From the NCBI RefSeq assembly GCF_002099195.1, contig NZ_NBYX01000012.1:878-64877 (forward strand): DNA of 64,000 nt, in the 5' to 3' direction. How positions within the stretch are numbered: position 1 is the first letter of the stretch; each line of letters starts with the position of its first letter. Shown here one piece after another: positions 8,354-15,661 of this stretch. The DNA is from Burkholderia puraquae. Its GTDB lineage: Bacteria > Pseudomonadota > Gammaproteobacteria > Burkholderiales > Burkholderiaceae. The translations under genes and the position numbers were made by a program. The notes below the pieces were generated by a model. The model was given only the letters and a program-made list of their open reading frames with translations. It was not told the DNA's origin and did not search any database.

Positions 8354-9236
8354 CGTGCGAATGCCCGGGATGAGCGTGTCCGTGGTGGTGATGGCCGTGG
8401 CCGCCGCTACCGCCGTGCGAGTGACCGTCGTCGTCCTCGTGTTCGTGGTCGTGCTTCTCGATCTCGACGTCGCCCGACATCACGAAGATCTTGCCGTTCA
8501 CGCGCATCACGTCGATCGGCGAACCGTAGAGCCGCGACAGCACGGGCTTCGTGATCACCTCGTCGACGGTGCCGAGCGCCGCGACGCCGTTGCCGAGATA
8601 CAGCACGCGATCGAGCGCGTTCAACAGGGGATTCAGTTCGTGCGCGGAGAACAGCACGGTGATGCCGAGCTCGCGCTGCACGTTGCGCACGAGCTCGACG
8701 ACGCCGCGCTGGTGGTTCGGGTCGAGGCTGATCAGCGGCTCGTCGAGCAGCAGCAGCTTGGGGCTGCCGAGCAGGCACTGTGCAAGCAGCAGGCGCTGCC
8801 GTTCGCCGCCGGACAGTTCCGACAGCGGCCGGCGCGCGAGCGCCGGGCCGCCAACGAGATCGAGCACGCGGTCGACGTCGCGGCGCGTCGCCGCGTTCGC
8901 GTGCGGCAGCCCCCAGCGGTGGCCGTCGGCGGCCATCGCAACGAAGTCGTAGCCGCGCATCCGGCGGTTCGCGAGGCCGCTCCTGATCTGCGGCATGTAG
9001 CCGATCGACGCGTTGCCGCGCACGACCGGCACGCCGCCGACGGAGAGGGTGCCGGCCGACACGGGCACGAGGCCGAGCACCGCGCGCATCAGCGTGGTCT
9101 TGCCCGCGCCGTTCGGTCCGAGCACGCCGACGAATTCGCCGGGTTCGATCGAGAAGCTGACGTCGCGCAGGATCGTGCGCCCGCCCAGTTCGAGCGTGAC
9201 GCGATCGACGGCGAGCGCGTGAGGAGTGGCGGTCAT
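8346..9236 (-). CDS. znuC: Zinc/manganese ABC transporter ATPase with His-rich tail
   Basis: This 296-residue ATPase powers the ZnuB permease. Walker A is G-P-N-G-A-G-K-T-T, the ABC signature L-S-G-G-E-R-Q-R-L, and Walker B L-L-L-L-D-E-P. The ordinary domain ends near residue 255. The last 35 or so residues are a metal-binding-looking tail with 14 histidines mixed with Asp, Glu and Gly. ZnuC proteins in many bacteria have a short acidic or His-bearing end, but this one is notably rich. ATG 9236 was chosen because it begins the conserved sequence; an in-frame start at 9308 would overlap znuA heavily. The ribosome site is weak, and only 14 bases separate it from the znuA stop, so coupling is likely. 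Confidence 0.95.
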   Translation of the reverse strand: MTATPHALAVDRVTLELGGRTILRDVSFSIEPGEFVGVLGPNGAGKTTLMRAVLGLVPVSAGTLSVGGVPVVRGNASIGYMPQIRSGLANRRMRGYDFVAMAADGHRWGLPHANAATRRDVDRVLDLVGGPALARRPLSELSGGERQRLLLAQCLLGSPKLLLLDEPLISLDPNHQRGVVELVRNVQRELGITVLFSAHELNPLLNALDRVLYLGNGVAALGTVDEVITKPVLSRLYGSPIDVMRVNGKIFVMSGDVEIEKHDHEHEDDDGHSHGGSGGHGHHHHGHAHPGHSHDV

Positions 9237-9250
9237 GTCGTTACAGTCGT

Positions 9251-10174
9251 TTATTGCTTGCCGGCGGCCAGCGCGGCCGAGAGCGCGTCGAGCTGGCCGG
9301 CCATCCATTGCTGGAAGGTCTTGCCGGCCGGCTGCGTCTCGGTGACGCTGACGGTCGGCACGCCGCCATCGCGTGCGATCTTCAGCATGCGCTTGGTCAT
9401 CGGTTCTTCGGCCTGGCTGTTGTAGATCAGCGCGCGCACCTGCTTCTTGCGCAGGTCGTTCTCGAACGCGGCGACGTCCTGCGCGCTCGCCTCGGTGTCG
9501 TTCATCGTCGCGAGCTGGAAGCGCTGGTTGCGCATGTCGAGGCCGATCGCGTCGGACATGTAGCCGAACACGGGCTCGGTGGCCGTGACCGGCAGCCCCT
9601 TGTACCGCGCGCGCAGCGCGGCGACCTTGTCGTCGACGGGCTTCAGCGATGCGACGAACTTCTGCAGGTTCGCATCGTATTCGGCCTTGTTAGCCGGGTC
9701 GGCGCGGCCGAGCTCGGCCGCGATCGCGCGCGCGGCGGCCGGCATCGTCGCCGGGTCGTACCACAGGTGCGGGTTGTCGCCGGCCTTCTTGCCGACCAGG
9801 TCGGCGACGACGATCGTCGCGCGCTTCGCCTGCTTCGACGCGCCGAGCAGCTTGCTCATCCACGGATCGTAGTTGGCGCCGTTGTAGATCACGACCTGCG
9901 CGTGCTGGAGTGCGCGGGCCGTCTTCGGGCTCGCTTCGAACAGGTGCGGATCCTGGTCCGGATTGCTGAGGATGCTCGTCACCGCGACGTGGCTGCCGCC
10001 GATCTGCGACGCGACATCGCCGTAGAAATTCTCGGCGGCCACGACGTTGACGGTCGCGGCCTGCGCGAACGCGGGCGCCGCGAGCGACAGCGCGGCCAAT
10101 GCGGACACCACGGCGGCGAGCCGGCGGACAGGCGACAGGGCGCGCCGCGGCGCGCGCTTCAGGGCAATGGACAT
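9251..10174 (-). CDS. znuA: Periplasmic metal-binding protein of the Znu ABC system
   Basis: This cluster A-I solute-binding protein of 307 residues captures metal in the periplasm. It has a signal peptide (basic start, hydrophobic core about 20-34, cleavage likely after A-F-A-Q-A). Two His ligands can be proposed at His77 (D-P-H-L-F-E) and His136 (N-P-H-L-W-Y-D). Where zinc-type proteins usually have a third His (T-x-H-x-x-F-G-Y), this one has Glu200 (T-A-T-E-P-V-F-G-Y), the arrangement known in manganese-type PsaA/MntC. The His-rich loop that many ZnuA proteins carry is absent. The operon context with zur argues for zinc, and the ligand set leaves manganese open. It starts 46 bases after zur. 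Confidence 0.93.
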   Translation of the reverse strand: MSIALKRAPRRALSPVRRLAAVVSALAALSLAAPAFAQAATVNVVAAENFYGDVASQIGGSHVAVTSILSNPDQDPHLFEASPKTARALQHAQVVIYNGANYDPWMSKLLGASKQAKRATIVVADLVGKKAGDNPHLWYDPATMPAAARAIAAELGRADPANKAEYDANLQKFVASLKPVDDKVAALRARYKGLPVTATEPVFGYMSDAIGLDMRNQRFQLATMNDTEASAQDVAAFENDLRKKQVRALIYNSQAEEPMTKRMLKIARDGGVPTVSVTETQPAGKTFQQWMAGQLDALSAALAAGKQ

Positions 10175-10220
10175 GGAACTCCTCGTTGGAAGGCACGGCG
10201 CGGGCGCCGCGCGATGCGCG

Positions 10221-10682
10221 TCAGCGTTGCGCGGGCTTGCGCTTGCAGTGCCCGCACAGGCCGCTGAGCTCGACGACCTGGTGGTGGACTTCGAAACCGT
10301 GCGCGGGCTCGCTCGCGGACAACTGCTTCGCGAGGTCGCCGCCGGGAATCTCGACGGTGTCGCCGCACGAATCGCAGATCAGGAACTGGCCTTCGTGCGG
10401 CACGCCGATCTCGCAGCATGCGAAGAACGCGTTCTTCGATTCGATCCGGTGGATGAAGCCGTGCTCGACGAGGAAATCGAGCGCGCGATAGACGGTCGTG
10501 GGCGGCACGCGGCCGCGCTGCGGCTCGAGTTCGGCGAGCAGGTCGTACGCGCCGATCGGGCGCTGCGCGGCCAGCACGCGTTCGTAGACCTGGCGGCGCA
10601 GCGGCGTCCACGCGAGCCCGTGCTCGGCGGCGAATGCGTCGGCCCGGGACAGCCGGGCGTCAATGGGCGATGAGGTAGCCAT
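10221..10682 (-). CDS. zur: Fur-family regulator Zur
   Basis: This is a 153-residue Fur-superfamily repressor with an N-terminal winged helix (L-T-x-x-R-R-Q-V-Y-E-R-V, then P-P-T-T-V-Y-R-A-L-D-F-L as recognition region). The C-terminal dimerisation and metal domain carries the structural Cys pairs C-D-S-C near residue 100 and C-G-H-C near 145. The pairing with znuA-znuC-znuB on the same transcript indicates Zur rather than Fur; H-E-G-Q-F-L-I-C-D is also Zur-like. ATG 10682 is the natural start; the longer in-frame extension to 10877 crosses the promoter. As first gene of the operon it should repress its own operon when zinc is plentiful. Confidence 0.92.
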   Translation of the reverse strand: MATSSPIDARLSRADAFAAEHGLAWTPLRRQVYERVLAAQRPIGAYDLLAELEPQRGRVPPTTVYRALDFLVEHGFIHRIESKNAFFACCEIGVPHEGQFLICDSCGDTVEIPGGDLAKQLSASEPAHGFEVHHQVVELSGLCGHCKRKPAQR

Positions 10683-10713
10683 GGCGTGAGGCAGCGCGAT
10701 GAAACAAAGTATG

Positions 10714-10733
10714 GCGATGATATAACGTATCGC
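10714..10733. promoter_or_regulatory. Candidate Zur box upstream of zur
   Basis: The AT-rich imperfect palindrome has outer arms GCGAT and ATCGC and a core GATATAACGTATC, within 55 bases of the zur start. The size and A/T-rich centre fit Fur/Zur operators. It is the only such element near the operon. Assignment is inference from position and symmetry. Confidence 0.5.
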
Positions 10734-10917
10734 TGCGCCGTGCAGCGCGAATTCCCCCTCCCATCCTCGCTCCGTCCCCTTCATCGCCGATCCGACCGCG
10801 CCGCACCGCGCGCGCCGCGCCTTGCCGGGCGTGCGCGACGGGCCGCCACGCTGCGCCGTTGTGCCGCAGCGCATCATAGAAAGCCGTCACGTCGCCTTGA
10901 CAGCGCGAATCGCGTAT

Positions 10918-10952
10918 CCGATCATTCGATCACTAACAGAGCAATTGATCGG
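10918..10952. promoter_or_regulatory. SorC-type operator, copy upstream of the polyol SDR operon
   Basis: CCGATCATTCG and CAATTGATCGG form an inverted repeat (9 of 11 matching) with a 13-base spacer. The core CGATCA-N21-TGATCG is the same, with identical spacing, as the element before the D-arabinitol dehydrogenase gene. An extra CGATCA lies inside it at 10927. It is 60 bases before the GTG start. Confidence 0.65.
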
Positions 10953-11011
10953 TTGGCGAGCGTTCGCTCACCTCGCAGCCGTCGTAAAGCAGAACGAACC
11001 GGAGACAGCCA

Positions 11012-11788
11012 GTGAGACTGGAAGACAAGGTCGCGATCCTGACGGGCGCCGCAAGCGGCATCGGCGAGGCGGTCGCGCAACGCTACCTGGACGAGGGCGC
11101 GCGCTGCGTGCTCGTCGACCTGAAGCCGGCAGGCGGCTCGCTCGCGCGGCTCATCGAGGCGAACCCCGGCCGCGCGGTGGCCGTCACCGCGGACGTCACG
11201 CGCCGCGACGACATCGAGCGCATCGTCGCCACGGCGGTCGAGCGCTTCGGCGGCGTCGACATCCTGTTCAACAACGCGGCGCTGTTCGACATGCGCCCGA
11301 TCCTCGACGAATCGTGGGACGTGTTCGACCGGCTGTTCTCGGTCAACGTGAAAGGGCTGTTCTTCCTGATGCAGGCCGTCGCGCAGCGGATGGTCGAGCA
11401 GGGGCGCGGCGGCAAGATCGTCAACATGTCGTCGCAGGCCGGGCGTCGCGGCGAGGCACTCGTTTCGCACTACTGCGCGACCAAGGCCGCGGTGATCAGC
11501 TACACGCAGTCGGCCGCGCTCGCGCTCGCGCCGCACCGGATCAACGTGAACGGCATCGCGCCGGGCGTCGTCGACACGCCGATGTGGGAGCAGGTCGATG
11601 CGCTGTTCGCGCGCTACGAGAACCGGCCGCTCGGCGAGAAGAAGCGGCTCGTCGGCGAAGCCGTGCCGCTCGGCCGCATGGGCGTGCCGGGCGACCTGAC
11701 GGGCGCCGCGCTGTTCCTCGCGTCGGCCGACGCCGACTACATCACCGCCCAGACGCTGAATGTCGACGGCGGCAACTGGATGAGCTGA
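11012..11788 (+). CDS. Polyol (sorbitol/galactitol-type) short-chain dehydrogenase
   Basis: This 258-residue classical SDR likely oxidises a hexitol to a ketohexose with NAD in the cytoplasm. The cofactor motif is T-G-A-A-S-G-I-G near residues 11-18, with Asp after the second strand (V-L-V-D-L) indicating NAD preference. The N-N-A-A loop follows, with catalytic Ser in N-M-S-S-Q-A-G and Y-C-A-T-K. It is close to L-iditol/sorbitol 2-dehydrogenases (SmoS type), and the ABC transporter downstream supports a polyol. GTG 11012 is the start, with GGAG eight bases upstream. It is the first gene of an operon running to 19315. Galactitol, sorbitol or altritol cannot be distinguished by eye. Confidence 0.9.
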   Translation: MRLEDKVAILTGAASGIGEAVAQRYLDEGARCVLVDLKPAGGSLARLIEANPGRAVAVTADVTRRDDIERIVATAVERFGGVDILFNNAALFDMRPILDESWDVFDRLFSVNVKGLFFLMQAVAQRMVEQGRGGKIVNMSSQAGRRGEALVSHYCATKAAVISYTQSAALALAPHRINVNGIAPGVVDTPMWEQVDALFARYENRPLGEKKRLVGEAVPLGRMGVPGDLTGAALFLASADADYITAQTLNVDGGNWMS

Positions 11789-11887
11789 CGTGATGCCGCT
11801 CGCACGCGCCGCCATCTGCCGGCCGGCCCGCGACGAGGCAGTTGTCTCGCACGTCGCGGCCGCCGTCGAACGAGGAGGGCTCGCCTG

Positions 11888-12844
11888 ATGGCCGAGATCG
11901 TCGTTGCCGGCGAACTGCTCGCCGAATTCGTCGCCGCCGAGCGCGGCCAGGGTTTCGATACGCCGGGCCTGTTCGAGGGGCCGTTCCCGAGCGGCGCGCC
12001 GGCGATCTTCGCCGATCAGGCCGCCCGGCTCGGCGCGCGCGTCGCGTATGCGGGCTGCGTTGGCCGCGACGCGTTCGGCGATGCGATCGTCGCGCGGCTC
12101 GAGCGTGATGGCGTCGACGTCGCGCGTATCCGCCGCGTCGCGCGCCCGACCGGCACCGCGTTCGTCGCGTATCGCGACGATGGTTCACGCAGTTTCGTCT
12201 TCACGCTGTCCACCAGTGCGGCCGCGTGCGTCGATGCATCCGATGTCGATACCGCGATGTTCGACGGCTGCCGTTATTTCCACGTGATGGGCTCGTCGCT
12301 GACGAGCGAATCGGCGATCGCGGCGGTGCAGCGCGGCGTGATCGAGGCCGCGCGCGCCGGCGCGAAGGTGTCGTTCGACCCGAACGTGCGGCCCGAAATG
12401 CTGAGTTTTCGCCCGATGCGGGCGGCACTCGATGCGATGCTTGCCGCGTGCCACCTGTTCCTGCCGAGCGAAGCCGACCTGCCGTTCTTCTGCGGACCGC
12501 AGCCGGCCGAGCGCGCGATCGCGGGCCTGCTCGCGACGCATCCGCTGCTCGAGCGTGTCGTGCTGAAACGCGGCGCGCAAGGCAGCGTCGCGTTCGACCG
12601 CGCGAACCGTGCGGAAGCACCGGCGTTTCAGGTCGACGAAGTCGACCCGACCGGCGCGGGCGACTGCTTCGGCGGCACGCTGGTCGCGAGCCTCGTCGCG
12701 GGCGTGCCGATCGATGTCGCGCTGCGCCGTGCGAACGCGGCCGGCGCGATCGCGGTCACGCGGCGCGGCCCGATGGAAGGCAACAGCAGCGCGGCCGAGA
12801 TCGATCGTTTCCTGACCGAACGAGGTATCGCATGTCCGGCCTGA
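11888..12844 (+). CDS. PfkB-family sugar kinase (fructokinase/tagatose-kinase like)
   Basis: This is a 318-residue ribokinase/PfkB-fold kinase that phosphorylates a ketose with ATP. The family signature D-P-T-G-A-G-D-C-F-G-G lies near residues 253-263 and contains the catalytic Asp. The N-terminal substrate half has P-S-G-A-P-A-I-F-A-D-Q-A-A-R-L-G. The variant P-S-G-A-P-A differs from standard fructokinases (G-G-A-P-x-N-V-A), hinting at another ketohexose such as tagatose; this is inference. GAGGAG precedes the ATG. It overlaps the following KbaZ-like gene by 13 bases, so the kinase and that protein are probably made together and act in sequence. Confidence 0.88.
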   Translation: MAEIVVAGELLAEFVAAERGQGFDTPGLFEGPFPSGAPAIFADQAARLGARVAYAGCVGRDAFGDAIVARLERDGVDVARIRRVARPTGTAFVAYRDDGSRSFVFTLSTSAAACVDASDVDTAMFDGCRYFHVMGSSLTSESAIAAVQRGVIEAARAGAKVSFDPNVRPEMLSFRPMRAALDAMLAACHLFLPSEADLPFFCGPQPAERAIAGLLATHPLLERVVLKRGAQGSVAFDRANRAEAPAFQVDEVDPTGAGDCFGGTLVASLVAGVPIDVALRRANAAGAIAVTRRGPMEGNSSAAEIDRFLTERGIACPA

Positions 12845-14178
12845 CGACCTTCGCCGAACGTTCGCGCACCGCGCATGCCGGCGCCGTGCTGCGGATGATC
12901 TTCGACGCGAACCGCGCGGATGCGCAGCGCGGCATCTATTCGATCTGCAGCGCGCACCGGCTCGTGCTGGAGGCCGCGTGCGAAGCGGCGCGCGCGGACG
13001 GTTCGCCGCTGCTGATCGAGGCGACCTGCAACCAGGTGAACCATCTCGGCGGCTATACGGGCATGACGCCCGCCGATTTCCGTCGCGACGTCGATGCGAT
13101 CGCGCAACGGTGCGGGCTTGCACCCTCGGCGCTCGTGCTCGGCGGCGACCATCTCGGGCCGAACCCGTGGCGGCATCGCCGCGCGGCCGATGCGATGCGC
13201 GAGGCCGGCGCGATGGTCGCCGCGTACGTCGAAGCCGGCTTCGAAAAGATTCACCTCGATGCGAGCATGGCGTGCGCGGACGATCCGGTGCGGCTCGACG
13301 ATCGCACGATCGCCGCGCGCGCGGCCGAACTGTGTCGCGCGGCGGAAGACGCGGCCGCGCGCGCCGGCATCGCGCCCGTCTACGTGATCGGCACCGAGGT
13401 GCCGACGCCGGGCGGCGAAGTCAGCGGCGGCGACGCAGCGATCGCGCAGATCGCGGTCACGCGCAGCGACAGCATCGCGGCGACGCTCGATGCGCACCGC
13501 CATGCGTTCGCGGCGGCCGGGCTCGACGACGCGTGGACGCGCGTCGTCGCGATCGTCGCGCAGCCGGGCGTCGACTTCGACGATCGCCATGTGCTCGACT
13601 ACGACAGCGCCAAGGCGGCGTCGCTCGGCGCGAGTATCCTGAAGACACCGCACCTCGTGTTCGAGGCGCATTCGACCGACTACCAGACCGAGGGCGCACT
13701 CGCCGCGCTCGTGCGCGACCATTTCGCGGTGCTGAAGGTCGGGCCTGCGCTGACGTTCGCGCTGCGCGAGGCGCTGTTCGCGCTGAGCTTCATCGAAGAC
13801 GCGCTGATCGGCGAGCTCGCGCAGCGCTCGCGGTTGCGCGACGTCGTCGACGCCGCGATGCGCGCGCAGCCCGAGCACTGGGCACCGTACTACCGCGGCG
13901 ACGAGACCGAGCAGCGGCTCGCGCGCCAGTTCAGTTACAGCGACCGGATCCGCTACTACTGGCTGCAGCCGGCCGTCGCGGCCGCGGTCGAGCACCTGTT
14001 CGGCAACCTCGCGCGGCAGCCGGTGCCGGAAACGCTCGTCGCTCAGTGGTTGCCGGACGTGTACGCGGCATGCCGCGCGGGCGGGCTTGCGAAAGAGCCG
14101 CGCGCATGGGTGCGCCACCGGATACGCGACGTGATCGCGCACTATGCGCGCGCGTGCGGAATGCAGCGGCCGGCATGA
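12832..14178 (+). CDS. KbaZ/GatZ-family protein, probable tagatose-6-phosphate epimerase or aldolase subunit
   Basis: The 448 residues match the D-tagatose-1,6-bisphosphate aldolase class II non-catalytic subunit family throughout. Landmarks are G-I-Y-S-I-C-S-A-H, E-A-T-C-N-Q-V-N-x-L-G-G-Y-T-G-M, G-G-D-H-L-G-P-N-P-W, K-I-H-L-D-A-S-M, Y-V-I-G-T-E-V-P-T-P-G-G and F-E-A-H-S-T-D-Y-Q-T. No catalytic aldolase subunit (KbaY/GatY) is present in the operon. From established work on Agrobacterium polyol pathways, some members of this family are stand-alone D-tagatose 6-phosphate 4-epimerases giving fructose 6-phosphate. Next to a ketose kinase that role fits better than an aldolase subunit. The start overlaps the kinase gene, with a GAGG ribosome site inside it. 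Confidence 0.85.
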   Translation: MSGLTTFAERSRTAHAGAVLRMIFDANRADAQRGIYSICSAHRLVLEAACEAARADGSPLLIEATCNQVNHLGGYTGMTPADFRRDVDAIAQRCGLAPSALVLGGDHLGPNPWRHRRAADAMREAGAMVAAYVEAGFEKIHLDASMACADDPVRLDDRTIAARAAELCRAAEDAAARAGIAPVYVIGTEVPTPGGEVSGGDAAIAQIAVTRSDSIAATLDAHRHAFAAAGLDDAWTRVVAIVAQPGVDFDDRHVLDYDSAKAASLGASILKTPHLVFEAHSTDYQTEGALAALVRDHFAVLKVGPALTFALREALFALSFIEDALIGELAQRSRLRDVVDAAMRAQPEHWAPYYRGDETEQRLARQFSYSDRIRYYWLQPAVAAAVEHLFGNLARQPVPETLVAQWLPDVYAACRAGGLAKEPRAWVRHRIRDVIAHYARACGMQRPA

Positions 14179-14236
14179 CGGGCCGTGAAGGAAACGCAGT
14201 ACCGACGACACTTCGAACAAACACAGGAGACATGCC

Positions 14237-15562
14237 ATGCAACGAAAGACGCTCGACGCCGCCGCACGCTGCTTCGCCGGAGCCGCGCTCGCGACGGCGG
14301 CCTGCGCCGCGTCCGCCGGCACGCTGACGATCGCGACGCTGAACAATCCCGACATGATCGAGCTGAAGAAGCTGTCGCCGGCGTTCGAGAAGGCGAACCC
14401 GGACATCAAGCTGAACTGGGTGATCCTCGAGGAGAACGTGCTGCGCCAGCGCGCGACGACCGACATCACGACCGGCAGCGGCCAGTTCGACGTGATGGCG
14501 ATCGGCACCTACGAGACGCCGCAGTGGGGCAAGCGCGGCTGGCTCGCGCCGATGACGGGCCTGCCGGCCGACTACGACCTGAACGACATCGTGAAGACCG
14601 CGCGCGACAGCCTGTCGTACAACGGCCAGCTGTACGCGCTGCCGTTCTACGTCGAAAGCTCGATGACGTTCTACCGCAAGGACCTGTTCGCGGCGAAGGG
14701 GCTGAAGATGCCGGACCAGCCGACCTACGACCAGATCGCGGAATTCGCGGACAAGCTCACCGACAAGTCGAAGGGCACCTACGGGATCTGCCTGCGCGGC
14801 AAGGCCGGCTGGGGCGAGAACATGGCGTTCGTGTCGACGGTCGTGAACACGTTCGGCGGGCGCTGGTTCGACGAGAACTGGAACGCGCAGCTCACGTCGC
14901 CCGAGTGGAAGAAGGCGATCACGTTCTACGTGAACCTGCTGAAGAAGAACGGGCCGCCGGGCGCGAGCTCGAACGGCTTCAACGAGAACCTGACGCTGAC
15001 CGCATCGGGCAAGTGCGCGATGTGGATCGACGCGACGGTCGCGGCCGGCATGCTCTATAACAAACAGCAGTCGCAGGTGGCCGACAGGATCGGCTTCGCG
15101 GCCGCGCCGGTCGCCGCCACGCCGAAGGGCTCGCACTGGCTGTGGGCGTGGGCGCTGGCCGTGCCGAAGACGTCGAAGCAGCAGGACGCCGCGCGCAAGT
15201 TCATCGCGTGGGCGACGTCGAAGCAGTACATCGAGATGGTCGGCAAGGACGAGGGCTGGGCATCGGTGCCGCCGGGCACGCGCACGTCGACCTATCAGCG
15301 CCCCGAGTACAAGGCCGCCGCGCCGTTCTCGGACTTCGTGCTGAAGGCGATCGAGACGGCCGACCCGAACGATCCGTCGCTGAAGAAGGTGCCGTACACG
15401 GGCGTGCAGTACGTCGGGATTCCTGAATTCCAGTCGTTCGGCACGGTGGTCGGCCAGTCGATCGCGGGTGCGGTTGCCGGCCAGATGACGGTTGACCAGG
15501 CGCTCGCCGCCGGGCAGGCCGCCGCCGACCGCGCGGTCCGCCAGGCCGGCTACAAGAAGTAA
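14237..15562 (+). CDS. Sugar-alcohol ABC transporter, periplasmic binding protein
   Basis: This is a 441-residue cluster-B (family 1) extracellular solute-binding protein. The signal peptide spans about residues 1-27 (basic start, hydrophobic core, cleavage near A-S-A-G). Motifs such as Y-A-L-P-F-Y-V-E-S-S-M-T-F-Y-R-K-D-L-F and W-L-W-A-W-A-L-A-V are those of SmoE/mannitol-sorbitol binding proteins. It delivers substrate to the two permeases that follow. It has a strong AGGAGA ribosome site. A perfect 12-bp hairpin just after its stop separates it from the permease genes, which would favour a higher level of binding protein than permease. Confidence 0.93.
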   Translation: MQRKTLDAAARCFAGAALATAACAASAGTLTIATLNNPDMIELKKLSPAFEKANPDIKLNWVILEENVLRQRATTDITTGSGQFDVMAIGTYETPQWGKRGWLAPMTGLPADYDLNDIVKTARDSLSYNGQLYALPFYVESSMTFYRKDLFAAKGLKMPDQPTYDQIAEFADKLTDKSKGTYGICLRGKAGWGENMAFVSTVVNTFGGRWFDENWNAQLTSPEWKKAITFYVNLLKKNGPPGASSNGFNENLTLTASGKCAMWIDATVAAGMLYNKQQSQVADRIGFAAAPVAATPKGSHWLWAWALAVPKTSKQQDAARKFIAWATSKQYIEMVGKDEGWASVPPGTRTSTYQRPEYKAAAPFSDFVLKAIETADPNDPSLKKVPYTGVQYVGIPEFQSFGTVVGQSIAGAVAGQMTVDQALAAGQAAADRAVRQAGYKK

Positions 15563-15569
15563 TGCGGCC

Positions 15570-15597
15570 CGCACCGTGCGCGGTGGCGCACGGTGCG
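15570..15597 (+). other. Strong intercistronic hairpin after the binding-protein gene
   Basis: CGCACCGTGCGC and GCGCACGGTGCG form a perfect 12-bp stem with a GGTG tetraloop starting 8 bases after the binding-protein stop. No T-run follows and the permease genes continue on the same strand. It is more likely an mRNA 3'-end protecting element, like those known after malE, than a full terminator. Confidence 0.75.
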
Positions 15598-15661
15598 CGT
15601 CGTCGAAGCTGACAGGCGGGCAGGCCTTCGCGCCCGCGCATCAACCGGAGGGACCCCGATC

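Larger units (their letters stand above)
10683..11011. promoter_or_regulatory. Divergent promoter region between zur and the polyol operon
   Basis: This 329-base gap separates the minus-strand zur operon from the plus-strand polyol operon. It contains a Zur-like palindrome close to zur (10714-10733) and a SorC-like operator close to the SDR gene (10918-10952), both listed separately. The middle, about 10740-10900, is GC-rich and shows nothing convincing. Confidence 0.6.

Noticed and set aside
12628..14508. 626-codon minus-strand frame opposite the PfkB and KbaZ genes
   Set aside because: It is antisense to two clear genes, Arg-rich and without motifs.
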